Positions 44,822 through 56,481 of a stretch of 64,000 nt of DNA are shown here, piece after piece. Position numbers and translations under genes: made by a program. Each line of letters opens with the position of its first letter. Positions within the stretch are counted from its first letter, which is position 1. Under the pieces are notes generated by a model. The model did not search any database. It was not told the DNA's origin and saw nothing but the letters and a program-made list of their open reading frames with translations. Source of the stretch: Annona cherimola (lineage: Eukaryota; Streptophyta; Magnoliopsida; Magnoliales; Annonaceae). Location: assembly GCA_030490835.1 (NCBI GenBank), contig CM059975.1:4987579-5051578 (forward strand), written 5' to 3'.

Positions 44822-46000
44822 ATTTTAGAGAACCATTATATGCCAGTCAAAAGATCTAATATATCATCAAGTCTTGGTATAGAAAATCTATACTTTATGA
44901 TAATTTTATTGATCGCACGACTATCAACACACATTCTCAAATATCTATCCTTCTTAGGGGTTAATAGAGTTGGTACAGCATATGGGCTAAGACTTTTACG
45001 AATAAATCCCTTATCAAGCAATTCAGTTAATGGTCTTTTCAATTCAGCACGCTCATTAGGATTCATACGAAAATGAGGCAAATTTGGAAATTGAAATCCT
45101 GGTATAAGATCAATAGCATATTAAATATCCCTTATAGGTGGAAGCTCATTTGGAAATTCATCAGAAATCACATATTTGTATTCTTGCATTAATGTTTGGA
45201 TTTCAGGTAATGCTACATTAGTCTCATGAAGAACGGTATTTGTTCTCTTTGGCTATTATAGTTATAATGAGTCCTGAATCTTGTCCTTCTTTTTTAAATT
45301 ATTTTCTTATAAGAAATATGCAAATGTCGTTTTTCAGATGAATCAACTGGAAACTCCTTGTGGGATCTATCACTTTCTTTAGGTTTAGTAGGCTTCAAAA
45401 GGATAGATTTTCCATTATGCTTGATAATATAGGTGTTTGGTTGTTCATAATGGATTACTTTTAAGTCATATAGTCATGGACGACTAAGAAGAATATGAAC
45501 CACATTCATGGGTAGCATATTATACCAAATATGATTAGAATAATCACCCATCGATATAGGAACCAAGCATCTTTCATTAACTGGAAGTGTAGTTTTGTCT
45601 ACCCATGCTACACGATATAGATGAGGATGTGGTTCGGTTTTCAAATTCAATCTGGCTATAGCTGATTTAGCAATCACATTCATGCAACTATCTCCATCTA
45701 TAACAATCTTACATACTGTATTTCCACATTTGAAAAATTAATGAAATATATTTGAAAAAGTAGTCAAAATTCAACGCACAATATTTAATTGTAAGTCCTC
45801 ATTATAGTTATAGTCTTTATCAAGTTCACAATCCGATGGTTCCTCAAAAGTTTCAGCAACTTGATCAATGATCACATCTTCATGATCCTCTACATGATTA
45901 ATTGCGAGTGTGTGTTGAGGACATTGTGATACAATATGACCTTTACCCCCATAACAAAAACATAAATCATTAACCCGCTTACCAGTGGTATCAAATCAAG
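44822..46000 (-). pseudogene. Gypsy pol 5' part: zinc knuckle, protease and RT N-terminus
   Basis: Minus strand. A Gag zinc knuckle near 45970-45930 reads CFCYGGKGHIVSQC, so the second cysteine of the CX2CX4HX4C pattern is replaced by Tyr. It is followed by an aspartic-protease region (about 45700-45470, RCLVPISMGDY) and the RT N-terminus (about 45080-44840: [39 protein letters not shown]). Stops interrupt it. It continues at 40675 beyond the MULE. Confidence 0.8.
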
Positions 46001-47137
46001 AAACTGGATTACTTTTTTCCCTACTTGTGTATTATTCAGGCAATAGATTAGTTGTTCCTTGAAAAGATGTTAGATTAGAATTTAATTTGGATACCCTCGT
46101 CTCTCCGGTTTGTGGAATCAAACGTTTGTTAGTGAAAGATTTTTGAAAATTTTCTAATTCTAGAGCTTTATAATATGCGTCTTCCACAAAAACAACTGAA
46201 TGCAATTTCAATAAAGTTTTGATTTCTAGTTCCAGACCATTGATAAACTTTGTTCGTGTAACCCAATGATCTTTCTGTATTTCATATTTCATTTTTAAAT
46301 CTTCAAACTTATTAAGATAGTTAGTTACATTTAATGAACCTTGTCTCAAGTTAACCAGTTGTTCCAATAGTTGAGTCTGATGATATTCAGGAAAGTATTT
46401 CTCTTTCAATTTAGCTTTCATTTCAGCTCATGGCGTGATAGGTACTCCTACACGTTGACTTTCATCTAGAACCGCTTATCAATAGTGTTTGGCAAACCCA
46501 ACAAGTTTCATTTTTGTAAATCTCAATCATTGGGCATCATCGATATCATACTAACAAAAAAATCTTCCATATTTGCCAACCAATTTAAGAAAGTATTAAG
46601 GTCTAGACGACCGTCATAACTAGGAGCATCTACCTTAACTTGTTTTGCCACCCAAGAATTATCAGTTACATGCCATCGTTGTTGTAAAAAAGGTATATTA
46701 TAATTTCTCTGGTGGTTCACATGTCTAATATTGTTTGCAAAATCAATTTCATAAAAATTATTATCATCTTCATAATTTTTCGAATTTGTATGCATTTTTG
46801 GAATATGTGAATGCTCTAGGTTATGATGACCTCTAGCATGCATGTTTGGATTTGGAATAAGACCAGTTATGATAGGAGAGCTACTAGAAGCATGAGTATT
46901 GTGTGATTGACCATTTCAAAATGATTGTCCTGTCTCAATCATAGGACGTTTTCCAACAATTTCAGTCAACCTGTTTACTGAAGAAATGAGAGATTGAATG
47001 GAAGAGATTATTTCTTTTTGAAAATCTTCTTGCTTTTGGGCGAAGGTATCACAAAGGGTGGTTAAATATTCAAATCGATTATCAATGGAATTGGATAAAG
47101 CTTCGAGTTCGACATTCAATTCAGCATTAGTAGGCAT
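46001..47137 (-). pseudogene. Gypsy gag
   Basis: Starts at the ATG at 47137 (MPTNAELNVELEALSNSI, then a likely coiled coil) and includes a retrotransposon Gag domain (VDAPSYDGRLDLNTFLNWL near 46640, KEKYFPEYHQTQLLEQLVNL near 46400). It is broken by stops near 46916, 46523 and 46430. The non-coding leader 47138-47647 contains repeated gtggacaac-type motifs. Confidence 0.8.
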
Positions 47138-47647
47138 GGTGATTCAAAATTCAACTTATGCTGATATAAGAAAGACTTACTACTAATAATGAATTTTTTT
47201 CTTTTTTTTGAAGGTTCGAAAGTAAAGAACTTGATTGAAAACAGATATGAATTAAGTACTTTCAACTAGAGAAAATGTACCTGTTGAGGTCTAATCTTAT
47301 CAAGTTTAGCAAAAGACAACTTGACAGTGAGTTCAAGTGTTCTACAGCTTGGTGTAATGCAGCAAAGGAAGGCGATTTTAGCAACTTCTTAGCAATATCT
47401 TTGCGATGACCAATAGGTTGTTGTAAAGGCAGCAATATGTAGCATGAAACATTTACAGAATGGACACAATGACAACACCAGTTCGTGGACAGCAAACAGC
47501 AATAGAATGGACAACTGTGATTTGTGGACGACAGTAGTTCGTGGACAACAAAATGGCAATAAAACAGACTGCAGTGACTTGTGGACAACAATAGTTTGTG
47601 GATAGCAAAACAATAATAGAAATTGGTAGAAAGTAGTACTAGGTTTG

Positions 47648-47659
47648 GCTCTAATACCA
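47648..47659 (-). promoter_or_regulatory. Gypsy primer-binding site (initiator tRNA-Met)
   Basis: On the minus strand TGGTATTAGAGC follows the 5' LTR by two bases; it is one mismatch from the canonical TGGTATCAGAGC. Confidence 0.85.
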
Positions 47660-47661
47660 AT

Positions 47662-48132
47662 TGATGTAGGATGGATGAAGAGGAAGATAGAAGAAAGAGG
47701 AATGAACCTCTAGAGAGATGAGAAGTAAAGAAAGAAGATAGAAAGAATAGAAGAATAATGGGAAGGATAAGAAAATAGAAGTAGAAGGAAAACCAGAGAA
47801 ACAATCCTTTATAATTCTCAAAACTGATGCGCTTTTAGAGCTTACAAGGGCTGTATTTATAGGTGAACATACCACCTAATCTTAGCAATTATTAAAGATG
47901 AAATCTTTCTAGAAAAAAAAATTGTATATTTTAAGTAAACTTCTTAAGAAAGTAAACTTAAAATAGATACATGCTTATTTTAAACAGATTCTAAAATATC
48001 CTAAGAATCTTTTAATATCTTTCAAAATTAGCAAAATAAAATCTTTCTAAAATATCCTAGAATTATTTTCCCTTTATAAGGTTCTTGCGCCTAGAATAGA
48101 CAGATTTAAAATATTGTTTTCTATTTTCATCA
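47662..48132 (-). repeat. Gypsy 5' LTR
   Basis: 471 bp, the partner of 35273-35743. Its transcription direction is away from RLK5, along the same strand as RLK5. Confidence 0.92.
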
Positions 48133-48249
48133 CTGAGCTTATGTATATGACTGCCACCCACACAACCAAATGTATACCTTCCGAAGGTATGTGAGCCACG
48201 TCCAATGGACTGACAGATAGCGCACCCGATAATCTCGCCACACTTGTCA

Positions 48250-50616
48250 CTACAGAAATCTTCCAAGATAGTTCGGAATTGGTGGCATGCCCACCTCCAA
48301 AACTCCTTCCAAAATTAGAACAACATGCCGCATCGACGGCCTGGATTCCTCATTCTCTTGTATACACCAACAAGCAACTCTGCTTGCTCTGTCGAGTTCT
48401 TCCACGTTAGCATCACCATTCAATCTGGGGTCTAATAAGCAAAGGACATCACCTTCGTTGATCTTATTTGCAGCACTAATAGGAAAGAAATCAGCTGCAG
48501 CATCTACAGGTTGGTGACTGTTTCTACATCCAGATATAATTTCCAGAACCATCATTCCATAACTGTAAACATCAACTTTTGCTGTTATAGGCACACTCTG
48601 AATCCACTCTGGAGCAAGATATCCCCAGGTTCCTCTCATGGAGGTTAGCACCCTACTGAAATCCCGGCCGACAAGCTTGGCCATGCCAAAATCTGCCACC
48701 TTGGGACAAAATTCACCATCCAAAAGTATGTTCTCTGGCTTGACATCGCAATGTACTATGCACTCTCTGCACTCTTCATGTAAATAAGCTAATCCTCGGG
48801 CTATTCCAAGCGCAATTTGGTACCTTGTTTTCCAGATTAACACACTGGAATGTTGCCCGAACAAATGACAAGCCAAAGATCCATTAGGCATGAAATCATA
48901 AACCAGTAATCTTTTACTGCCTTCTGCGCAGAACCCACGAAGCTGAACCAGATTGACATGTTGGATCTTCCCAATGGTGCTCACCTCTGATCTGAATTGC
49001 TTCTCCCCTTGTTCTAGGCCTTCCAATTTCTTCACCGCTATGACAGAAGAATCAGGAAGAACCCCTTTATAAACAGAACCGAAGCTTCCTCGACCTAGCC
49101 TGTCTGCAAAGTCACTGGTAGCATATCGCAGATCCCTATACCTGAATGGAAATAAGTAACTGGGACTTAAACGTGACTCACGGACCTGTAGTTTCCTTCG
49201 GTGTCTCCAAATCGTCACCAAAACAATGGCCGAAGCAGCAAGAAGGCCCATGCTGCTACCTGCAATGGCCAAAATAAGCACTCCCTTTCCAGATTTATTA
49301 TTACTATCTCCTGAAAGTCGAACATAAAGATCAGCTCCTTCCACATCATTGCTAGCTAGCTCCTGAAGATTTAGCAAATCTTCATTCCATACGAAACATC
49401 CAGTACTGTTGTAGGAATAAGCAGTGCAAGAACAGTCATCTAAGCATTGTGCCTGGCAATTATCAACTCCCATAGCAGTTAAAGATTTTTTTGGAGTCGT
49501 GGGTAACTTCATGTTGGGGATCCTCTGAAACACTACCTTTTCTCCATGGGAGTTATTCCTACCACATGACACATCTTTTTCCCGCACACACCCACTACTC
49601 CAGCCACCCAGCTCCCAATTCCTGCTAGATAGAGGCCGAAAGCCCCGCAAACAGGTACACAAGGTGGAGCTGTGTGAATCACAGGTCCCAAAAGGGCCAC
49701 AAACAGCATAAACATTACAATTATCTGGAGGATTGGAGAAGAAAAGATTCCAATTATTGGTGTTATTAACCCAAATCCAATTGTGGAACTGCCCTGTTAT
49801 TCCCATGACAAATCTTATGATAAACCCATCTCTCGCAGAATAGATGAAGTAATTCTCTTTGTCATTTGTAACGAATTCGTAGCTAACCTTTTGATAATTG
49901 GATTTTGCTGGCCGTTCCGCGATCGCAGGGAATCCGTGGCCGTCCCAAACTCCGCTGTTGAAGTACCTATAAGAATCGTTCCACATCCGAAAATACTGAT
50001 TAGTCCCATCTGCTTCTATCTGATAAGAGTAGGCGCCTGGAGCAGGATCTTCCGAATTTCTCCACGAAATGAGGCGCTGTCGAAGTCCAGTGATTTTGTT
50101 CAAACCCATCTTCTGTTCAGGCAACCACGTATCTGTTGGATGATCGAAGCTCTGCCAAAACACCAAAGACGAATTCGAGCTGTCTCTCAGGACAAGATTT
50201 CCAGTGTCTAGAAGGATTGCAGTCGTCCGGTTTGAGGCGGTGGAGAAGGAATTCGATGACCAAGTGGGTGTTTTGGAGTTGTTGGCGAGGAGTAGATTTC
50301 CCTCTTCGGATATCTTCAGCTCTGAGGAAGTATCAGGGAGAGGTGTTTCTCTATTGGCTACCCAAACAACCGTTTTCATTGCGAGCTTCTTGTACCAAAC
50401 TCCAATATAATAGTTTCTGGATTGGCCTGGAGTGAAAAACCCCAATTCAAAGTTGCCACCTTTGGATACGATTGTTCGGTTTCCAGAAAGAGGGTGCTCT
50501 ACAGAGATGGCGTCTGCCGCCAGGGTAACCTGGATGTTGGATGCAAAGAAGATGAGGAGAAAATCAGTAAGAAGTACCCATGACCGGCTCATGGTTGCCA
50601 TCTCTAAATGAATCAA
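48250..50616 (-). CDS. RLK5: intact G-type lectin S-receptor-like Ser/Thr protein kinase
   Basis: Single exon, 788 residues, the only unbroken copy in the window. Signal peptide (about 10-34), bulb-type lectin domain (45-155; FELGFFTPGQSRNYYIG, VVWVANRETPLPD), S-locus glycoprotein domain (about 205-320; WDGHGFPAIAE, CNVYAVCGPFGTC), PAN/apple domain (345-435; CLDDCSCTAYSYN), transmembrane helix (447-469), kinase domain (504-770) with GRGSFGSV at 508-515, lysine of VIAVKK at 529, HCDVKPEN at 622-629, DFG at 642-644 and APE at 668-670. Cys in place of Arg before the catalytic Asp makes it a non-RD kinase. It is expected at the plasma membrane, possibly in immune or stress signalling; the ligand is unknown. 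By alignment with RLK3 and RLK4 the conserved start is Met 6 (50601), giving 783 residues. The C-terminus (NYLGRFL) is shorter than in RLK4. A gypsy element lies about 117 bp beyond the stop. Confidence 0.95.
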   Translation of the reverse strand: MIHLEMATMSRSWVLLTDFLLIFFASNIQVTLAADAISVEHPLSGNRTIVSKGGNFELGFFTPGQSRNYYIGVWYKKLAMKTVVWVANRETPLPDTSSELKISEEGNLLLANNSKTPTWSSNSFSTASNRTTAILLDTGNLVLRDSSNSSLVFWQSFDHPTDTWLPEQKMGLNKITGLRQRLISWRNSEDPAPGAYSYQIEADGTNQYFRMWNDSYRYFNSGVWDGHGFPAIAERPAKSNYQKVSYEFVTNDKENYFIYSARDGFIIRFVMGITGQFHNWIWVNNTNNWNLFFSNPPDNCNVYAVCGPFGTCDSHSSTLCTCLRGFRPLSSRNWELGGWSSGCVREKDVSCGRNNSHGEKVVFQRIPNMKLPTTPKKSLTAMGVDNCQAQCLDDCSCTAYSYNSTGCFVWNEDLLNLQELASNDVEGADLYVRLSGDSNNKSGKGVLILAIAGSSMGLLAASAIVLVTIWRHRRKLQVRESRLSPSYLFPFRYRDLRYATSDFADRLGRGSFGSVYKGVLPDSSVIAVKKLEGLEQGEKQFRSEVSTIGKIQHVNLVQLRGFCAEGSKRLLVYDFMPNGSLACHLFGQHSSVLIWKTRYQIALGIARGLAYLHEECRECIVHCDVKPENILLDGEFCPKVADFGMAKLVGRDFSRVLTSMRGTWGYLAPEWIQSVPITAKVDVYSYGMMVLEIISGCRNSHQPVDAAADFFPISAANKINEGDVLCLLDPRLNGDANVEELDRASRVACWCIQENEESRPSMRHVVLILEGVLEVGMPPIPNYLGRFL

Positions 50617-53600
50617 ACCAAAAACAACTGAAACAGATGCAGGTGCGGGAAGAAGAAGCGAATGTTCTTTTAATCGTGGTGGTGGACGCCTCGAATGTAT
50701 AAAATGGTGACTGTGAAAAATAGTAAAAAATGGAAAAAAAAAAAAAAAAATTTAAAGAAAGTATATGAAAAATAGTAAAAAATGAAAAAGAAAATATTAT
50801 TAATAAAAAATAATAAGAATATAGTTGAAATAAATAAATTTATTATATATAGTATAATTAAAATATAAAAATAAAAATAAAAAATAATATAATTAATGAA
50901 ATAATTATTGGCCTTACAAAATAAAATCACACCATTTGCCACGCTGGCTCATTACCCAACAACGCCCTACTCATCTAGCTAAATTTTCATTTCCAAAAAA
51001 ACCAGATAGAGAACAAAACCCCAGTGCGGTTTTGAAAAATCTGCCTGCGCTTACGTCCTGACATGACGTGGAGATCGAGATACCAGAGGTGGTAGTCTTT
51101 TGTCAATTTTCCTGTTGGAAAGCCAAAGTCAAGTCAAAAAGTATTCCGATAAAGGCGTGATGGGAAATGAGTAAAATTTCCGATGATAAGCCGCGGATAA
51201 TAAAAGTTGTTAAATAACGTGATATGATAAAAATAATAATAAGAAATAAATAGAATAAAGTTAAAATAGATAAGTTAGTTATGTTGGTAGTTGTATAGAA
51301 ATGATTGAAAAGTAAGATAGTTATATAGAAAAATGTGAATAAATTATTAAAAAATAAGATAATTGTGAAGAGTAAAAAGTTTTAACTTAACAACTTTTAC
51401 TTATTAACAAACACACCCAAAATTCACAAATGGGCACTCAAATTTTCTATTATGATCCCGTTTCACAGAAAAAATAAAATAAAAAAATTAAGCGAGTGAT
51501 GTGATTTTGGAAGGGTAACAATCAGAAGCCAAGAAAATCAGTATGCTCGGAAAGCAATAAAATTTTTAAAGGATAATTTTTAAATAAATAAATTAGTTAT
51601 ATAAAAGTAGTAGTTAGGTAACTGAAGCGTCCCCGTCTTGTAAAAATGGATAAGAAAGTGTACGAAAAATTTATTTTATATACAGCTTGCTAAACTTTGG
51701 ACAGCTTGCTAAATTTTGGACACATGATCTGCGAAATTTTCACATGGACATAGAATGCGATTCGGACGGATGTTGATAATATGAATAAGTGGGATGGATA
51801 TGATTTCATCAAAATTCAAAATTTCTAATTCTAGACTTCTAGTGGGGGCAGAGGTCATCGTTTGTCTTAAAATTACGAAAAGTTGGGAGCAAAAAGAAAA
51901 AGAAAAAAAAAACATTAGTCTGGTGGCTTTAGCTTAAGCGTGACACTAAAGTGTGCTTGTGAATCATAAAAATTGGTTATTTTAAATCTTTTCATTATAT
52001 ATAATTATTTTATTTTCTAATCATCTGTTTACATTCTCGTAGTTACTTTTCAATCGTTTTTTTTATAAATTCTTTATAATTATACTATTTATTTTATAGT
52101 TATTATCTTTACTTTTCATTAATACACAATCGATTTTATTTTATCAAATGCCAACCATCGATTCAAGTGGGACAACCACGACAAGACGGGCATTGAAAGC
52201 AGGAAATGCGCGGCGAAGGGGTGGAGGACAAGGCAAGTCATGGCAAACAACGGGCGACCTCAAACAAAGACGTACAATGATTTCATTAACGTGGCTGATG
52301 AGACATATATTTAGTAAAAAGGCTCACGTAATTTTTTTATTTTAAATATTTAAATAGTTAATAAAAAAATCTACACCATCAATTATATTTAACATCATTT
52401 AAATTATTATAAAAACTTTTTTATTTGTCTAATATTATTGCATATGAGTCTCCTCTATAAATATGTAAAATCGATGTCATAAAATAATTTAATCCTAAAA
52501 TATTAATTTGAAAATTATATTTTCAAAATTTAAAACATCTAAATTATCATTTCTATATAAATAAATAATTTCGTAAAGTATTATTATATTTTAATATATG
52601 TGTGAATGAATCTAAGCATTTTTCATAAGTTATACACGAATATATATATATATAGTCCAATAAATGTAGCACATAAACATATTTGATTAAGATGAAATTT
52701 AATCTCTTAAATAAATAAATAATATTAAATAAATTGAATAAATTGAATTTTGAATAAATCATCAATATCATAAAAATTAAGAGGATTACATGGCTCTACT
52801 TCTATGTAATGAAGCCCTTTATTGAGATCTAATACCACTATATATAGGTATCATTTATAAATATGCAAAATCAACATGATAAATGAATTTCATACTAAAT
52901 ATCTATTTTTGAATATGATAATTTCAAATACACCTACAATCTTTGTCCTTAATTTCAATTATACTCACTAAGTATGAAATCTTTTGTATATACACAAGAA
53001 GAATGCTCCAAATATCAAATATACCCAAAAATCGTTAATGCGAAGAGAAAATAACAAATAGACTTAGGGCTTGGTTTGAACCCACCTTAGATGCCAATGT
53101 GCAACAATAAGTTTCTTAACTAAATTTTCTTTATATCCATGAATAGAAAATAAGTTACTCTGTTGTAAACACCAAAGGGGGTTTTAAACTAAATCTTTAG
53201 TTTAGGATACAGGGTAAATCCATCATTTCCTCTTTGCATTAATGGTCTTCAAATGGATAGTGATGGTTTGAGGTATATTTGATATTTGAGGCATTTTTAT
53301 TGGGTATATATAAACGATTTCATACTTAATGTGTATATTTAAAATTAAGGTCAAAAGTTGTAGATATATTTAAAATTACCTCCTTTTAAATAATATTTTT
53401 AATATCTAAACTATCTAAATATTATTACTAAGTAGACAAATGATTTTATAAAGTATCATTACATTCTAATATATTTGAGAATGAATCTAAGCATTTTTCT
53501 TCATTCACATATGAATATATCTATTTTTATGGAAATGTATCCTATATAAATATTGGATTTTGACAAAACTTGATATCCTAACTAAATAAATGATGTTAAA

Positions 53601-53900
53601 TATACTGAATAGATTGAATTTTGTATCACTCATCATTATTTAAAAATGAATGAAATTTTCTATAAAAAAATGGAGTAGATTACATGAAATCATTTATATG
53701 TAATCCAGTTATATGGAAGTATGCTCCATTCACACACATACACACACATACACATGCCTAGGTCTAAAAATAAAATGAGTCCAAGCATTAATGAGATTGG
53801 ACTGAAAGCAATCACGCAACCCAAACGTTAAGCCCGATTAACGTGCCTTTTTTCTTCTAGTTATTCAAAAAAATTTTGAGCTTTTTCCAAATATACTCAT
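50617..53900. other. RLK5 upstream and AT-rich intergenic DNA
   Basis: No gene is seen. About 50695-50930 is very AT-rich with A-runs. 51201-51418 is a copy of the Tourist-like MITE family ending aacaaacacaccc. 52440-52630 and 53430-53540 are copies of the dispersed AT-rich family in reverse orientation. An ACACACAT microsatellite lies near 53730-53754. The region separates divergent RLK5 and PAC1. Confidence 0.5.
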
Positions 53901-53903
53901 TAA

Positions 53904-54184
53904 GGGTGTGTTTGGGAATGAATAAAACTTTTAATGAAAATTTTTGGAGAGTAAAAATTATTAAATGATGTGATATGATAGGGGTAATGATAAGGAGTAA
54001 AGATGATAAAGTTAAAATAGATAGGTTAATTGTATGGGTAGTTGTGTAGAAATGATTGAAAAGTAGGGTAGTTGTATGGGAAAATATGAAAAAATGATTA
54101 AAAAATATGATAATTATAGAGAGTGAAAAGTTTTAAATTGAAAAGTTTTAAGTTGATATTTTTTCCTCATTCCCAAACACACCC
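53904..54184 (+). mobile_element. Tourist-like (PIF/Harbinger) MITE
   Basis: 281 bp, with TIRs GGGTGTGTTTGGGAAT and ATTCCCAAACACACCC and a perfect TAA duplication (53901-53903 and 54185-54187). Best-preserved member of the family also found at 6194-6483 and, without clear ends, at 19108-19510 and 51201-51418. Confidence 0.85.
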
Positions 54185-54187
54185 TAA

Positions 54188-56481
54188 GTTTACATATAAT
54201 CCTAAATATACTTACTACATTTGTAGTTAATCCCAAAAAAACTAAATCCGTGAGTTAATATACGAAATTACTAATATGCCCATTAAATTTTGGACATAAT
54301 TAAAATTTTAAATATCATAACTCACCAATGTCCTAATTGCACGTGAACTCTAAATTTGAAGAGTTATGATTTTATTTTTCTATCTTATTTCATTTTTTAT
54401 TTTCTTATTTCATTTTTTATTTTCTTATAATAGGGGTATCTTAGGCATTTATAAAATTTTAACTAATAATTTTTAATAGAATGAGCATTTTTGGGATATA
54501 TTTAAAATTTAAAAATGTAGTGGGTATTTGAAATTAAGATCACCCGGAGTGTGTATATTTGGGGAAAAAAATCTATTTTTTAATGGGACTCTAGTCATCC
54601 ATCTAAGATGATCAATTACCTAATAAAAAGTACTTTAGAGGCAGAATAATGCAGCTATTATCTTTATCCAATATTTAAATCTTGTATTTTCCGTTCACAT
54701 TACTTTATCTATACTCGCATTTTTAGGGCTGAAGCTCTGAGAAAATTAAGCCCGAGCCCCACGGTGCGCTACCCTTTTTTAATTTTTTTTGACATTAAGT
54801 ACGGGTACAAGCATGATATTCCTGTATATATAACTTTTACATTTTTTGAAACTTTTAAATATTTTATTTGAAAATTAAAAATAAAAAGGAATTTCTTATG
54901 TGCTTTCAGAGAAAATACTTAAGAGCATAAAAATTATAAAAACTATACATACATATATAAACACAATAATTAAAATGTAAAAATATTTATTCTAAAACCT
55001 TAAATTTTATATACATTTGTCCATAAATGTTGAATACATTACATCTACATTAACTTTATTTACAAATAATTATAAATATACCAACTCTTTAAATTTATTA
55101 CATATATACTAATTAACTATAATTATATAAGTCTCACTTTTATTAAACTTTAGACAGTGATTTCATATAATCTTATTTATTTTTCTTATATTGATTTTTT
55201 TCACAACATTACCTCAATTGTTATGTGTAAATTTATTACATTTATTATATTTAGAATTATTTTTTGATTAAAAGAACAACTTTCATCAAAACTAAAGATA
55301 TCATAAGTCATTTCTATAATAAAAAAATATCACAGTTCATATAAATATATTCATGAGTAAATTATTCATGTGCTAATGCAATAATATTTAAAAAATTTGT
55401 TATCTCTGTCGGTAATTTCAACTTTTATTGATTTAATAATTATCCGAATTTCAACTTGAAACCAATACTAACCCGGTGTGAATCTGAACCGAATCCGGTT
55501 TCTAATATTATGATTAGTTTTTAGGTTCATATAAACTCAGTAAACTTTGGGTTCAAGTTTATCCAAACCCGGTATAGCTGGACCGAGTTGCACTCTTGTA
55601 AACACCTTTCTTGGGCTAATAAGACATTGAAAATTTCAAAAAAACTAAAAATGGGTCAGTGATGCAGCAGATCCGGGCCCCAGATAAATCAGCTTGGCGT
55701 TATAACCTTAAAATTTATAAAAATATAGTTTAACGTTAGAGAAATAAAATAATTTTATTTATCATAAGTATTTTCAATTTATAATTATTTTTTATTTTCC
55801 TTTCAACTGTTACATATTTGTTTTATTTTCGTTAAGATTATGAGTTATTGGGGATATTTTTTGAAATTCCTACCCATTTTAAGTTTTTTTTTTTTTAATT
55901 TAACTGGAAATTTTTGATGGACTATAACATGGTAACTGGGGAAAGTTTTGGAATGATAAAACTTAAAAGATACCTTTGCAAATATACTCAAAAGATTTTT
56001 ATTTCTGTGACAACAATAAAATAGCCAGAACAAAACAATATGAACGAATTGGATTTTTTGTATAAAGCACTTATGAGCTGTGACGCAGGTGGTGCAAGAG
56101 ATTTCCATACTACAGCCTCGTCTCTCTCACCGTGACTTGGAGGAGAGGGCAAGAAGGTGTAGCGTTGCCACCGTGTAATAATGTTAATAACAATCTAGTT
56201 CATCACGGGGAATAAATAATGGATCTCATCAACTAAAGACGGAAAACAACTAAAAATATGAATTTAATGTTTTTTGACGGTCACGATTATCTATTTTTCA
56301 GTCTCTGAGGTAAATCGAGAAGTCGTATGTGGGGAAAAGACGGTGCAAAACTCACAAAAGACGCAACTTTCAACGCTTCCTTCTTGAAAACAAGACGGAG
56401 AGAAGTAAATAAAAAAGCTTTGGCCCTTCGCCGGTTCGACCCCCCTGTTTCCCAACCCTCTTCTTTCCCTAATTTCCGAAA
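54188..56481. other. AT-rich DNA upstream of PAC1
   Basis: No gene is seen. About 55440-55597 (acccggtgtgaatctgaacc ... gaccgagttgcactc) is a degraded copy of the 3' subterminal region of the hAT family at 40750-43502. The last about 380 bp are probably the PAC1 promoter and leader; no clear TATA box was found. Confidence 0.5.

Larger units (their letters stand above)
35273..48132 (-). mobile_element. Degenerate Ty3/gypsy (chromovirus-like) element with nested insertions
   Basis: LTRs at 35273-35743 and 47662-48132 (471 bp each, starting TGATG and ending CATCA), with perfect CTGAG duplications at 35268-35272 and 48133-48137. Coding order on the minus strand is gag, protease, reverse transcriptase, RNase H, integrase and a chromodomain-like tail, which identifies Ty3/gypsy. 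By eye the LTRs differ at about 32 of 471 positions, so it is clearly older than the copia element. The total is 12,860 bp. Removing the nested insertions at 37068-39478 and 40676-44821 and their duplications leaves about 6.3 kb. Stops and mutated motifs make it non-functional. Confidence 0.93.

Noticed and set aside
47262..47804. Hydrophobic 180-residue minus-strand frame
   Set aside because: It covers the gypsy LTR end, primer site and leader; Phe/Leu-rich due to base composition.
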